In this document: piece by piece, positions 1 to 7,104 of the stretch
Layout of the letters: each line of letters opens with the position of its first letter
Position numbering within the stretch: the stretch's first letter is position 1
Source: a virus
IMG/VR virus record: IMGVR_UViG_3300028388_005621
Location: 1 to 21,125 of that record
Length of the DNA stretch: 21,125 nt
Reading direction: 5' to 3' (one strand)
Notes under the pieces: model-generated
Database searches by the model: none
Told to the model about the DNA's origin: nothing
The model's input: the letters and a program-made list of their open reading frames with translations, nothing else
Translations under genes and position numbers: made by a program

Positions 1-2
1 CC

Positions 3-68
3 TCAATACTGCCAAACGGACAAGATACCATTTATCGCTTAATTAACGGCATTCGCGATGCAAAATGA
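3..68 (+). CDS. C-terminal end of an upstream phage gene (partial, possibly portal protein)
   Basis: An open frame enters from the left edge and ends at TGA 66-68 after 21 visible residues, SILPNGQDTIYRLINGIRD followed by AK. The other two forward frames stop at base 42 and by base 44, so this is the only frame that can run into the next gene. It overlaps the protease start by 11 bases, matching the tight overlaps elsewhere in this block. The gene just before a prohead protease is often the portal protein, but too little is visible to identify it; that name is inference from gene order only. Confidence 0.5.
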   Translation, partial: SILPNGQDTIYRLINGIRDAK

Positions 69-1716
69 TAAGTTTAATTTCTTCGTGCCAGTCGACTTTG
101 AAAAAAGTGGAGACGGTCAATCGATGAAGATTGCTGGTATCGCTTCTACTCCTGATCTTGATGCCGACCAAGAAATGATGGATCCTCACGGATTCGACCT
201 ATCATATTTCCTAGACAAAGGATTCTTCAACTACAATCACGCAAGTAAAAGCGATCCCTCTTCTATCGTAGGAGAGCCAACTAAAGCATTCATTACCAAG
301 AAGGGCGAGTTGCACCTAGAAGGATTCTTATATCCCAACTCTGCAAAGGCACGCGATATTTTCAACCTAGCTGACACTTTGAAAAAAAGCGGTAGCTCAC
401 GAAAGCTAGGCTTTAGTATTGAAGGCAAAGTTATTGATCGCGACCTATTAAACCCGCAAAAAGTTACTAAAGCACGCATTACTGGATGCGCAATCACTCC
501 TACTCCCAAGAATGCCAATACATATCTTGACGTTATTAAAGGTCATGGTGTGTATAAGGCTCCTGAGGAGATTACCTACGAAGCCGCTCCTGTGAAAGCA
601 AACGGTGGAACCGAGTACATCATCGACGTTACACGTCCAGATGGCACTCGTATTCGTATGGACAAAGGCTTCAACATCACCGTTGAGAAAGCCGCAACAA
701 CTGCGTCAGCCGCACCATTGATCCCCGAAAGCGTGGACTCTGGTCGCAATAAAAAATTAAAACAGGGCGCAGTGTTGACTAAATCAGAAATTGGGGCGAA
801 CGTAGACTCCAATTCTGACTTTTTGACCAAGTCACAAGTCTATGAGCGTATTTTCGAATACACTTCGGATATGCCTACAGCACATAAATTTTACAAATTA
901 ATTACAAAACAGTCTAACATGGCAAACCAAGTAACAATGGACGATATCCAGAAGGCGCTAGACGCCCTTGGCCTAAACGACGACTCCTCTGAGACTCTCG
1001 AAAAAGGCATGCCAACTGATGCTTCTGGCGTATCCGCAAAGTCCTCCGATTCTGAAAACCTTTCCGACCCTTCTGGCGATGCCAAGAAGCTCGAATCCGA
1101 AAACCTCACCAAGGGTGATGATGAGAAGGATGAAGAGGATGAGGACGAAATGGAGAAGATGCGCGGCGATCTCGATGAGATGAAGAAGGGCATGATGGCC
1201 CTCACCAAAGCGATGACCGCTATCAATGAAAAGTTGGGCGGATCGTCTGCTGCAAACGGTGGTCAAGTGACCATGAAAGCAGTTGAGACCGATATCGAAA
1301 AGAGCATGGCTGATGAATTCGGCGAAACCCGGGATTTGATCAAGAACTTGGCAACTATCGTCAAGGGGCAGTACGACGAAATGGGCAACATGAATGAGCA
1401 GCTTGAAACGCTGCAAATTCGGTTGAACGACGTTGAAAGCCAGCCAGTTGGTCGCAAAAGCGTCATCACTAAAGGCGATGTGCTTGAGAAGTCTTATGGA
1501 GGCGAAACTCGTCAATCTCAGTCTGATAACGAGCAATTGCACGTAGCTCAGCACCGGGCTCAGATCGTTAAGGCTTTGAATAGCCTATCTGGAATCGAAG
1601 GTGGTGAGTACAACGAGTTCTACGGCAACGCAGTTCTCCAGTACGAAGCTACCGGCGAAATCTCCAAAGCTGTCCGTAACGATCTCGCGACCAAAGGGTA
1701 CGATATCTACGGATAA
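58..1716 (+). CDS. Prohead serine protease fused to capsid scaffold
   Basis: A 552-residue two-part protein. Residues 22-165 look like a caudoviral prohead maturation protease: GIASTPDLDADQE, then NYNH with His61 as likely catalytic histidine, IVGEPTKA, and SGSSRKLGFSIEG with Ser120 as likely nucleophile, followed by ARITGCAITPTP. The protease would cleave scaffold and capsid precursor during head maturation. Residues 166-287 are a low-complexity linker. From Met288 the protein becomes a scaffold: a very acidic stretch near 350-370, a Met/Lys-rich helix likely to form a coiled coil (about 365-393), and more helix to 460. It lies directly upstream of the capsid gene, the normal place for protease and scaffold. 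Family protease domains are usually 150-250 residues, so the length reflects the fusion. Catalytic residues are assigned by motif, not by structure. Confidence 0.85.
   Translation: MQNDKFNFFVPVDFEKSGDGQSMKIAGIASTPDLDADQEMMDPHGFDLSYFLDKGFFNYNHASKSDPSSIVGEPTKAFITKKGELHLEGFLYPNSAKARDIFNLADTLKKSGSSRKLGFSIEGKVIDRDLLNPQKVTKARITGCAITPTPKNANTYLDVIKGHGVYKAPEEITYEAAPVKANGGTEYIIDVTRPDGTRIRMDKGFNITVEKAATTASAAPLIPESVDSGRNKKLKQGAVLTKSEIGANVDSNSDFLTKSQVYERIFEYTSDMPTAHKFYKLITKQSNMANQVTMDDIQKALDALGLNDDSSETLEKGMPTDASGVSAKSSDSENLSDPSGDAKKLESENLTKGDDEKDEEDEDEMEKMRGDLDEMKKGMMALTKAMTAINEKLGGSSAANGGQVTMKAVETDIEKSMADEFGETRDLIKNLATIVKGQYDEMGNMNEQLETLQIRLNDVESQPVGRKSVITKGDVLEKSYGGETRQSQSDNEQLHVAQHRAQIVKALNSLSGIEGGEYNEFYGNAVLQYEATGEISKAVRNDLATKGYDIYG
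919..1716 (+). CDS. Possible separate scaffold protein from an internal in-frame start
   Basis: An in-frame ATG at 919 (residue 288 of the protease gene) begins MANQVTMDDIQKALDALG, which reads like a natural N-terminus. It is preceded by the A/C-rich stretch acaaaacagtctaac, similar to leaders before other starts in this window. Codon choice changes near here: downstream, Lys is mostly AAG and Leu, Ser and Thr often CTC, TCC and ACC, as in the capsid gene, while upstream AAA, TTA and CTA are common. This would give a 265-residue scaffold made in excess of the protease, as with the nested C/Nu3 genes of lambda. There is no Shine-Dalgarno sequence, so internal initiation is inferred. Confidence 0.45.
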   Translation: MANQVTMDDIQKALDALGLNDDSSETLEKGMPTDASGVSAKSSDSENLSDPSGDAKKLESENLTKGDDEKDEEDEDEMEKMRGDLDEMKKGMMALTKAMTAINEKLGGSSAANGGQVTMKAVETDIEKSMADEFGETRDLIKNLATIVKGQYDEMGNMNEQLETLQIRLNDVESQPVGRKSVITKGDVLEKSYGGETRQSQSDNEQLHVAQHRAQIVKALNSLSGIEGGEYNEFYGNAVLQYEATGEISKAVRNDLATKGYDIYG

Positions 1717-1760
1717 TCGCACAAACAACCACTTTTTTTAACCAATAATTGAATACAATT

Positions 1761-3266
1761 ATGACTAACCTAGGCGTATCGATGGCTGATTATCAGCTTG
1801 ACGTAAACAGTCAGGGAGGCGTTTTTGGCGAGAGTTCTGCTGCAGAATTGGCGGACTTGTCTAAGGCTCTAGAAGCTGGTAGTATTACCGGCCGTGAGAC
1901 GGACGGGTTGTCAACTGCTTCTGGTGCTCCGTTAAAAGTCGAGTCCCTGGAAGGCACTCTAAAGCATTTGACGTATCGTGAAAGCGACATCGTGCTTTGG
2001 CGTATGATCAATAAAGCCCCTGCGTACAACACTGTAGAAGAATTCAACCAACTGTTGAGTTACGGTGCTGATCGTGGAGGATTCCAAAACGAAGGCGAGC
2101 TGCCGCAAGAAGAAGACTCTGTCTACCGTCGTATGGCTGAGCACGTGAAATTCCTTGGCGTTACCAAGTCGGTGACTCATCCAATGCAGCTCGTGCGTTT
2201 GCAGCCAGGAATTGGCGGCATCATGCAGCGCGAGATTAAGAATGGTACGATGTGGATCCTTCGTAAGGTAAACCGCGCTTTGGCTTATGCCAACTCCGCA
2301 ATCGTCCCTCAAGAGTTCAACGGCCTGTATGCTCAGCATCAGAGTGCTTATAGCACCTTGTCTGCATACCAGGACAGCGACGTTGTCGTTGACCTTCGCG
2401 GTGTACGTTTGACCGAAGAGGTGATTGAGCAGGCTGCCGAAGCTATCCTGGAGAACCATGGATATGCGGATACACTTATCGCTCCACCTTCTGTACTATC
2501 CAATTTTAGCAAGAACTTCCTGTCTTACAAGCAGATCTTCCCGAACACCCAGCAGGTGACGCAGGGAATCATGGGTCAGCGCGTTAAGGCGGTACAGACT
2601 CAGTTCGGCGAAATTGGCGTGAAGTACGACAAATTCCTCAAGTCTGGTGTTTCCAAAAAGCAAGCGACCGCTGCAGATAGCTCGAAGGCTCCTGCTGCTG
2701 TTACTGCCGGTGGAACCCCTGTTGCCGTAGCCGCTGACGCTGCATCTACCAAGTTCGGTGATGGAGCAGGTGACTACTACTACGCAGTAGCTGCAGTAAA
2801 CCGCTACGGTGAATCTGCTTTGACGCTGCTTAATGCAGGTGGTGCTCAGACCGTTACCGCTACTCAATCCGTCGACCTGTCCTTTACTGACGGAGGTGGT
2901 GCTTATCCAGCCACTGGATACACAATCTACCGTTCCGTTAAGGATGATGCTTCTGCCATTGCCGATGTGAAGTTCTACCCGATCTTCTCCATCAGCACTG
3001 CTCAGCGCACTGCCGGATATGATGGTGGATCTGCAGGATTGGTTCGCGATCGCAACCGCTTCTTGCCAAACACCGAGCAGGCCTTTATGTTGCAGAACGA
3101 TACCGACGTGTATGAGTTCAAGCAGCTTGCGCCTCTGATGAAGATGGACCTGGCCGTCCTGGCTCCTGCAACTCGATTTATGATCCTGTTGTACGGTACG
3201 CCTCAACTTTACGCGCCTGGTAAGGCTGTAAAATTCATCAATATCGGCACGACGGCTCCGTCCTAA
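1761..3266 (+). CDS. Major capsid protein with inserted Fn3/Ig-like domain
   Basis: A 501-residue protein that should form the icosahedral shell. It follows protease and scaffold and has rich, C-ending codon use typical of a highly expressed gene. The ATG at 1761 is preferred over an in-frame TTG at 1749, which would add only four residues. The body is consistent with an HK97-type capsid fold: an N-terminal arm, then a region resembling phage capsids (LVRLQPGIGGIMQREIKNG), then VLAPATRFMILLYGTP near the C-terminus. Between about residues 305 and 425 an extra domain interrupts the fold: an Ala/Thr-rich linker, YYYAVAAVNRYGESALTL, then GYTIYRSV, the pattern of a fibronectin-III/Ig-like beta-sandwich. 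Such insertions are known in large-phage capsids and probably project outward. A terminator follows the gene. Confidence 0.88.
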   Translation: MTNLGVSMADYQLDVNSQGGVFGESSAAELADLSKALEAGSITGRETDGLSTASGAPLKVESLEGTLKHLTYRESDIVLWRMINKAPAYNTVEEFNQLLSYGADRGGFQNEGELPQEEDSVYRRMAEHVKFLGVTKSVTHPMQLVRLQPGIGGIMQREIKNGTMWILRKVNRALAYANSAIVPQEFNGLYAQHQSAYSTLSAYQDSDVVVDLRGVRLTEEVIEQAAEAILENHGYADTLIAPPSVLSNFSKNFLSYKQIFPNTQQVTQGIMGQRVKAVQTQFGEIGVKYDKFLKSGVSKKQATAADSSKAPAAVTAGGTPVAVAADAASTKFGDGAGDYYYAVAAVNRYGESALTLLNAGGAQTVTATQSVDLSFTDGGGAYPATGYTIYRSVKDDASAIADVKFYPIFSISTAQRTAGYDGGSAGLVRDRNRFLPNTEQAFMLQNDTDVYEFKQLAPLMKMDLAVLAPATRFMILLYGTPQLYAPGKAVKFINIGTTAPS

Positions 3267-3296
3267 GATAATTGGATTGGAACTTGGAAATACCCT

Positions 3297-3328
3297 GAGA
3301 GAGATCTGATTTTTATCAGGTCTCTTTC
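3297..3328 (+). terminator. Intrinsic terminator after the capsid gene
   Basis: An inverted repeat pairs 3297-3310 with 3315-3328 around a TTTT loop. The 11-bp core (agagatctgat with atcaggtctct) contains one G-U pair, and the stem can extend to 14 bp. It is followed by a weak T-rich run (tatttat). It lies 30 bases past the capsid stop and before the next gene, so it probably limits read-through from capsid transcription. Confidence 0.75.
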
Positions 3329-3355
3329 TATTTATAACGCAAACTCAATATTAAA

Positions 3356-3793
3356 ATGACTATTGTCCTTAAAACAAACAAGCCCAGTCGCGCAAGTCGT
3401 ACAATCAAATTTATGGTTGAAGGACAAAATGTGGCACTGGCATTCGATGAAAATCTCGAGGCAGAAGTTGACGCACAGCTTGTCGATCCACTTTTGACTG
3501 ATTATGGTGATTCTTTAGAGGTCGTCGATGGCGATGTGTCTGTTCCGGCCGATGAGCCAATTGCACCTGCCAATCTCGACGAGGTTGAGCCTGTTATCGA
3601 AGAAGATCCCGAGCCTGAGGCGGAGGAGATGGAAAAGGTTGCTGTTGTCGATGAGACTCCAGATAACGACTTTTCCAACGCTACCGTAGCAGAACTTCGC
3701 GCAATTGCGAAGGATCTCGATTTACCAGCTAACGAGTATCGCTCATTGAAAAAGGCTGCTTTGATTGCTTATTTGCAGGATAAAATCGGCTAA
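3356..3793 (+). CDS. Small capsid-adjacent protein with C-terminal SAP/HeH-like domain
   Basis: A 145-residue acidic protein. Residues 1-60 form a compact N-terminal part (TIKFMVEGQNVALAFDENL). Residues 65-105 are a Pro/Glu-rich acidic linker. Residues 107-145 (ATVAELRAIAKDLDLP, then SLKKAALIAYLQDKI) match the helix-extended-helix pattern of SAP, HeH/LEM and Rho N-terminal domains, which often bind nucleic acid or act as docking modules. Its place just after the capsid gene suggests a head decoration, head completion or packaging-related role, but this is inference from position. It follows the capsid terminator, so it may have its own promoter in the AT-rich stretch 3328-3355. The start has no Shine-Dalgarno sequence. 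Confidence 0.7.
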   Translation: MTIVLKTNKPSRASRTIKFMVEGQNVALAFDENLEAEVDAQLVDPLLTDYGDSLEVVDGDVSVPADEPIAPANLDEVEPVIEEDPEPEAEEMEKVAVVDETPDNDFSNATVAELRAIAKDLDLPANEYRSLKKAALIAYLQDKIG

Positions 3794-3807
3794 TAAAAAC
3801 CACCACC

Positions 3808-4596
3808 ATGCCTCAACTAGAATTCTACACCAAGTATCGACTCAATCAATCTCAAGTGCTGAGCGCTGATGAGTTGCTGCAGATCTACTTATTCCAGATC
3901 AAACAGGTTGTAGTTGACGGCCAACGTCTGTCGAACGAGACATTGAACTACTACATTCGAGCAGCCCAGGATGATATTGAAGATCAGCTTGATATTAAGC
4001 TCAAGAAACAGATTGTCTATGAGACGCGCGACTTCATCCGCTCCGATTGGCAGCAATGGGGCTTTTTGCAAACTCGCTATCCCGTCAATTCACCACAACT
4101 ACTCGAAGGTTTTGTCAATTCCGTTCGGCAGATTACCTATCCAACCGAATGGCTTTCTGTCAAGAAGGGGAATGATGATTTGCCATGGCGCAACATCTAT
4201 TTAGTGCCAAACGGCAGCACTGCCGAATTTTCCTCAACATCCGTTATTTATAGCGGCATTACGCCTCACATAGGCTTAACAAACGCACGACATATTCCGA
4301 ATTACTGGCATATTACATATTGTACAGGATTTGATCGTGTACCAGAAGACATTATGAATGCGATCGGCAAACTAGCCAGCATTAACGTATTTCACCTACT
4401 TGGAGACCTAATCTTGGGCGCAGGTATCGCTTCCCAAAGCATCGGAATCGATGGATTGTCTCAGAGCATCTCAACAACATCTTCTGCAACGAACGCAGGA
4501 TATGGTTCTAGAATTCAGGGCTACCTGGCTGACTTGAAAAAAGCCATTCCAGAGCTCAAAGCAAAGTATAAAGGATTTACATTCACTAGTTTATAA
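3808..4596 (+). CDS. Head-tail connector / adaptor protein
   Basis: A 262-residue protein. The N-terminal half contains LSNETLNYYIRAAQDDIEDQLDI, a helical pattern typical of phage head-tail adaptors that dock under the portal. The C-terminal half contains VPEDIMNAIGKLASINVFHLLGDLILGAGIASQ, a long apolar helical stretch followed by a Ser/Gly-rich loop and a Lys-rich end. Adaptors of the HK97 gp6 and SPP1 gp15 type are usually about 100-150 residues, so this is an enlarged version if the assignment is right. It sits 14 bases after the SAP/HeH gene and 5 bases before the next gene, at the start of the neck cluster. The call rests on position plus helical pattern; exact function is uncertain. Confidence 0.6.
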   Translation: MPQLEFYTKYRLNQSQVLSADELLQIYLFQIKQVVVDGQRLSNETLNYYIRAAQDDIEDQLDIKLKKQIVYETRDFIRSDWQQWGFLQTRYPVNSPQLLEGFVNSVRQITYPTEWLSVKKGNDDLPWRNIYLVPNGSTAEFSSTSVIYSGITPHIGLTNARHIPNYWHITYCTGFDRVPEDIMNAIGKLASINVFHLLGDLILGAGIASQSIGIDGLSQSISTTSSATNAGYGSRIQGYLADLKKAIPELKAKYKGFTFTSL

Positions 4597-4601
4597 TAGC
4601 C

Positions 4602-5414
4602 ATGCCACAAGCAACAGTAGACCAAACTAGTCCAAATTTAGCACAGCAAGCCAATGTGGAGCTCGTTCTTAACGACTTCGAGGCTAGCGTGTGGAATAAG
4701 GGTTACGAGGTCGTCCATGAAAAAGCGTTGCGATGCCCATGCAAGCAAAAAGGAGGTGACAACCGAAGTGCTTGCAAGAATTGTCTTGGTAGCGGCTGGT
4801 TATTCATCAATCGCACCAAGACAAGAATGGTATCTCAGTCGATGAATCTGCGCAAGAATTTCAAAGACTGGAGTGAGGAGGATATGGGTAATATTAGCAT
4901 AACTGCAATTGCGCGTGATAAGTTAGGATACATGGATCGCATTACATTATTGGATGCGACCACCTACTTTTCACAGATCATATATCCCGTATACAATGGG
5001 ATTAAAGATACCTTTACAGCGCGATGCATATACGAGCCAATTGCTGTTGAGGATGCGTTCTTGTTTGATGGCACCGATAATGGATTGAAGCGACTTGCTC
5101 AAGGCACAGATTTTACTGTAGCTAGTAACGTCCTGACATTTAGTGCCGAAATTCGTCAAAAGTATTCTAATGCCGCAGTTAGTGTGCGCTATTCGCATAA
5201 TCCAGCATTTCACGTTATTGATATGACGAGGGAGGCAATTGCAAGTCGAACGACAGCTAACGAAACAGGCGTTACTAGCGTATCGCAATTTCCGATACAT
5301 GCTATTGCTCGTAGAGCGCATTACATTTTCGACAGTGCCAATGTATATGGCAATGATGGTAATCAAAACGAACTGATCGACAACTCATACACAACTGATG
5401 TTTGTACCGATTGA
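4602..5414 (+). CDS. Neck-region virion protein with zinc-ribbon-like Cys cluster
   Basis: A 270-residue protein I cannot assign to a named family. Near residues 44-63 it has RCPCKQKGG and then ACKNCLGSGW, two Cys pairs (CxC and CxxC) about ten residues apart. The second resembles the CxxCxGxG unit of DnaJ zinc fingers, so a bound zinc ion is likely. The remainder is beta-rich (DRITLLDATTYFSQIIYPVYNG; VLTFSAEIRQKYSNAAVSVRY), as expected for a structural protein. It lies between the connector and a tail-completion-like protein, so a head-closure or neck role is likely. The final 17 bases overlap the next gene, which suggests translational coupling. The function is inferred from position only. 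Confidence 0.6.
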   Translation: MPQATVDQTSPNLAQQANVELVLNDFEASVWNKGYEVVHEKALRCPCKQKGGDNRSACKNCLGSGWLFINRTKTRMVSQSMNLRKNFKDWSEEDMGNISITAIARDKLGYMDRITLLDATTYFSQIIYPVYNGIKDTFTARCIYEPIAVEDAFLFDGTDNGLKRLAQGTDFTVASNVLTFSAEIRQKYSNAAVSVRYSHNPAFHVIDMTREAIASRTTANETGVTSVSQFPIHAIARRAHYIFDSANVYGNDGNQNELIDNSYTTDVCTD

Positions 5415-6207
5415 CATAGATGCTCGCGACCTGGCCATGGAATTTTCTCTTTCCAATGGCCAGGTTAATGATATGATGGAGTTTACTATCCACGAGATCA
5501 CTGCAGCGTTTGCACGTGAATGGGATAGCTATGCACGTCGGGAATTACGTAGTACGCGCGATCTATATCGACGCAGCTTGATCGTTGGCGAAGAGGGCTT
5601 TTTGACTGGCTACGTAATGCTGGTTGGAGATCTACCCAATATGCTCGAGCAGGGCGCTGGATCCTGGGATATGAAAACTAATTTCGCCAGATCCGGCAAG
5701 GTTCGCTACAACAAGAATGGGGGCTGGTATCTAACCATCCCATTTCGCTTTGCTACACCAGGAGCGCTTGGCGAAAACGAGGCTTTCTCCAACATATTGC
5801 CAAAAAGCGTATACAAGGCGTTACGTACTGTAGGCGATACACGCACATCTGTGCAAGATTCAAGACAATATGGAGGAGGTCTATCTTTGAGCGATATTCC
5901 AGCTCAGTATAGAGCTCCAAAATCTCGGGCTGCATTTAGCGATGTAAAGGAAAAAACGACATTCAGCGAATACAAACACAAAACCAGCATATATCAAGGC
6001 ATCATTCGCAACAAGAAAGTTTACGAACGAGCCGATCAATCACAATACACATCGTTTCGTCGAGCTAGCTCGAATAGCGATCCTAATAGCTGGATCCACA
6101 AAGGATTTTTGCGTCGCAACTTTGCAGGTCGTGCCCTAGAATCAATGCCGATGGATACAGTAGTAGATAATGCAATTGATGACTTTTTAAGCGCTCAAGG
6201 CTTTTAA
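5398..6207 (+). CDS. Neck / tail-completion protein (HK97 gp10-like position)
   Basis: A 269-residue protein. The N-terminal part is helical (MMEFTIHEITAAFAREWDSY, then ARRELRSTRDLYRRSL), followed by a beta region with the phrase PNMLEQGAGSWDMK, a pattern seen in phage neck proteins where an 'E-x-G' turn precedes a conserved aromatic. The second half is Ser/Arg-rich and less ordered. In gene order it falls between head-closure and tail-terminator candidates, where HK97 gp10-type joining proteins occur. The ATG at 5398 overlaps the previous gene by 17 bases; an alternative in-frame ATG at 5437 would drop 13 residues and lies within an inverted repeat (5431-5463). Function is moderately supported. 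Confidence 0.6.
   Translation: MFVPIDIDARDLAMEFSLSNGQVNDMMEFTIHEITAAFAREWDSYARRELRSTRDLYRRSLIVGEEGFLTGYVMLVGDLPNMLEQGAGSWDMKTNFARSGKVRYNKNGGWYLTIPFRFATPGALGENEAFSNILPKSVYKALRTVGDTRTSVQDSRQYGGGLSLSDIPAQYRAPKSRAAFSDVKEKTTFSEYKHKTSIYQGIIRNKKVYERADQSQYTSFRRASSNSDPNSWIHKGFLRRNFAGRALESMPMDTVVDNAIDDFLSAQGF
5431..5463 (+). repeat. Inverted repeat over the alternative start of the neck gene
   Basis: The arms ctggccat (5431-5438) and atggccag (5456-5463) are perfectly complementary, with a 17-base loop. The left arm includes the first bases of the alternative ATG at 5437. In mRNA this would hide that ATG, favouring initiation at 5398. It is not followed by a T-run, so it is not a terminator. It may be chance. 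Confidence 0.35.
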
Positions 6208-6208
6208 T

Positions 6209-6874
6209 ATGATTATTGTACCGCAATTACTCGTTGAAGATGCAGTTCGCAAACTGCTATCAATTCTTCGCAAAGACTTGCTCAACAAGCCATGGCAGGA
6301 AACCATCTTGTACACCTTGTGGAGTGAGACAGACCGCTTTGGCGTAGAGTATGCAGAAGAGGTTCGAGACCTATTCTCACGCAAAGAGGGCGAGAATTCG
6401 CGCTTTATTGATGTGCGATTATCATTTGATGCCGAACGAGCCAACATACCAACGATTCACGTAACTGTTCCTACAGATGAAGAAAAAGCGCCATTCCTCG
6501 GAAACAATCAAAATGGCTATGGCGGCGAAACTCTTTCAAATGGGAGTGAGTATCGAGATATGTATTCGCGCATGTTTACTGCACGAGTTTCGCTGGTAAT
6601 TACCTCAGACAATGCACATGAGTGTATGTTGATATACGAGACAATTCGCGCATTGTTGATCTCAATCATCCCCGTGATCACGCTGGGAGGTTTTGAAAAC
6701 GCACGATTGTCTGGACAGGACTTAATGCTTAATCAAGACCTCGTGCCACCAAACATATTTATCCGTTCAATATCCTTGACTGGTGATTATTTGATTAAAG
6801 TTCCGGATATTGTGACTCGTCAGATCGGCCTTAGCCTATTAAATGTCGTTGGCACACCAAAAGAATCATTATGA
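6209..6874 (+). CDS. Probable tail terminator / tail completion protein
   Basis: A 221-residue protein. It contains FIDVRLSFDAERANIPTIHVTVPTDEE early on, then SLVITSDNAHECMLIYETIRALL in the second half. The latter resembles phage tail terminators, which have a beta strand followed by a long helix over an 'S-x-N-x-x-E-x-x-x-I-Y' segment and cap the tail at the neck. It directly precedes the sheath gene (apart from one small gene), the usual location. It starts one base after the previous stop and its final bases overlap the next start as ATGA. The assignment is by pattern and position. Confidence 0.6.
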   Translation: MIIVPQLLVEDAVRKLLSILRKDLLNKPWQETILYTLWSETDRFGVEYAEEVRDLFSRKEGENSRFIDVRLSFDAERANIPTIHVTVPTDEEKAPFLGNNQNGYGGETLSNGSEYRDMYSRMFTARVSLVITSDNAHECMLIYETIRALLISIIPVITLGGFENARLSGQDLMLNQDLVPPNIFIRSISLTGDYLIKVPDIVTRQIGLSLLNVVGTPKESL

Positions 6875-7104
6875 GTGTAAAAAAAATTAATGCCGTGCAA
6901 TATTGCGGCGTTCTTGGCTTGGATAATCGCAAGCGTTTTGCCGCTCAACGTCTTTTCAAAGACCACCTCCAAACTGTCGACGATTGGGGTGAGACCTTCT
7001 ATGAAGTTGGTCTAATCGAAGAAAAGCCCGCAAAGCAGATCAAGACGAAGCCAGTAAAGAAACGTATTGCCGATGAGGCTCCACCAAAAACAGAAGATAA
7101 ATAA
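6871..7104 (+). CDS. Small basic protein of unknown function
   Basis: A 77-residue protein. Residues 1-48 appear folded (AVQYCGVLGLDNRKRFAAQR, then TVDDWGETFYEVGLIEE). Residues 50-77 are a Lys/Pro-rich tail. The first part could be a short helical element, but I do not recognise a family. It is linked by ATGA overlap to the upstream gene and by TAATG overlap to the sheath gene, so it should be translated with them. A similar small gene before the sheath is common in contractile-tail modules, but no role can be assigned from the sequence. Confidence 0.6.
   Translation: MSVKKINAVQYCGVLGLDNRKRFAAQRLFKDHLQTVDDWGETFYEVGLIEEKPAKQIKTKPVKKRIADEAPPKTEDK

Noticed and set aside
973-1554. - strand open frame (193 codons) opposite the scaffold
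   Set aside because: The His/Leu/Phe-rich product mirrors the acidic, Lys-rich scaffold on the + strand, and no neighbouring gene is on that strand.
1749-1760. TTG start for the capsid gene
   Set aside because: It adds only four residues and the ATG at 1761 is available; no Shine-Dalgarno supports either.
2496-3206. Long - strand open frame (236 codons) opposite the capsid gene
   Set aside because: It is a shadow of the strongly biased capsid codons; the product is Ser/Arg/Cys-rich without family pattern, and the + strand gene is certain.
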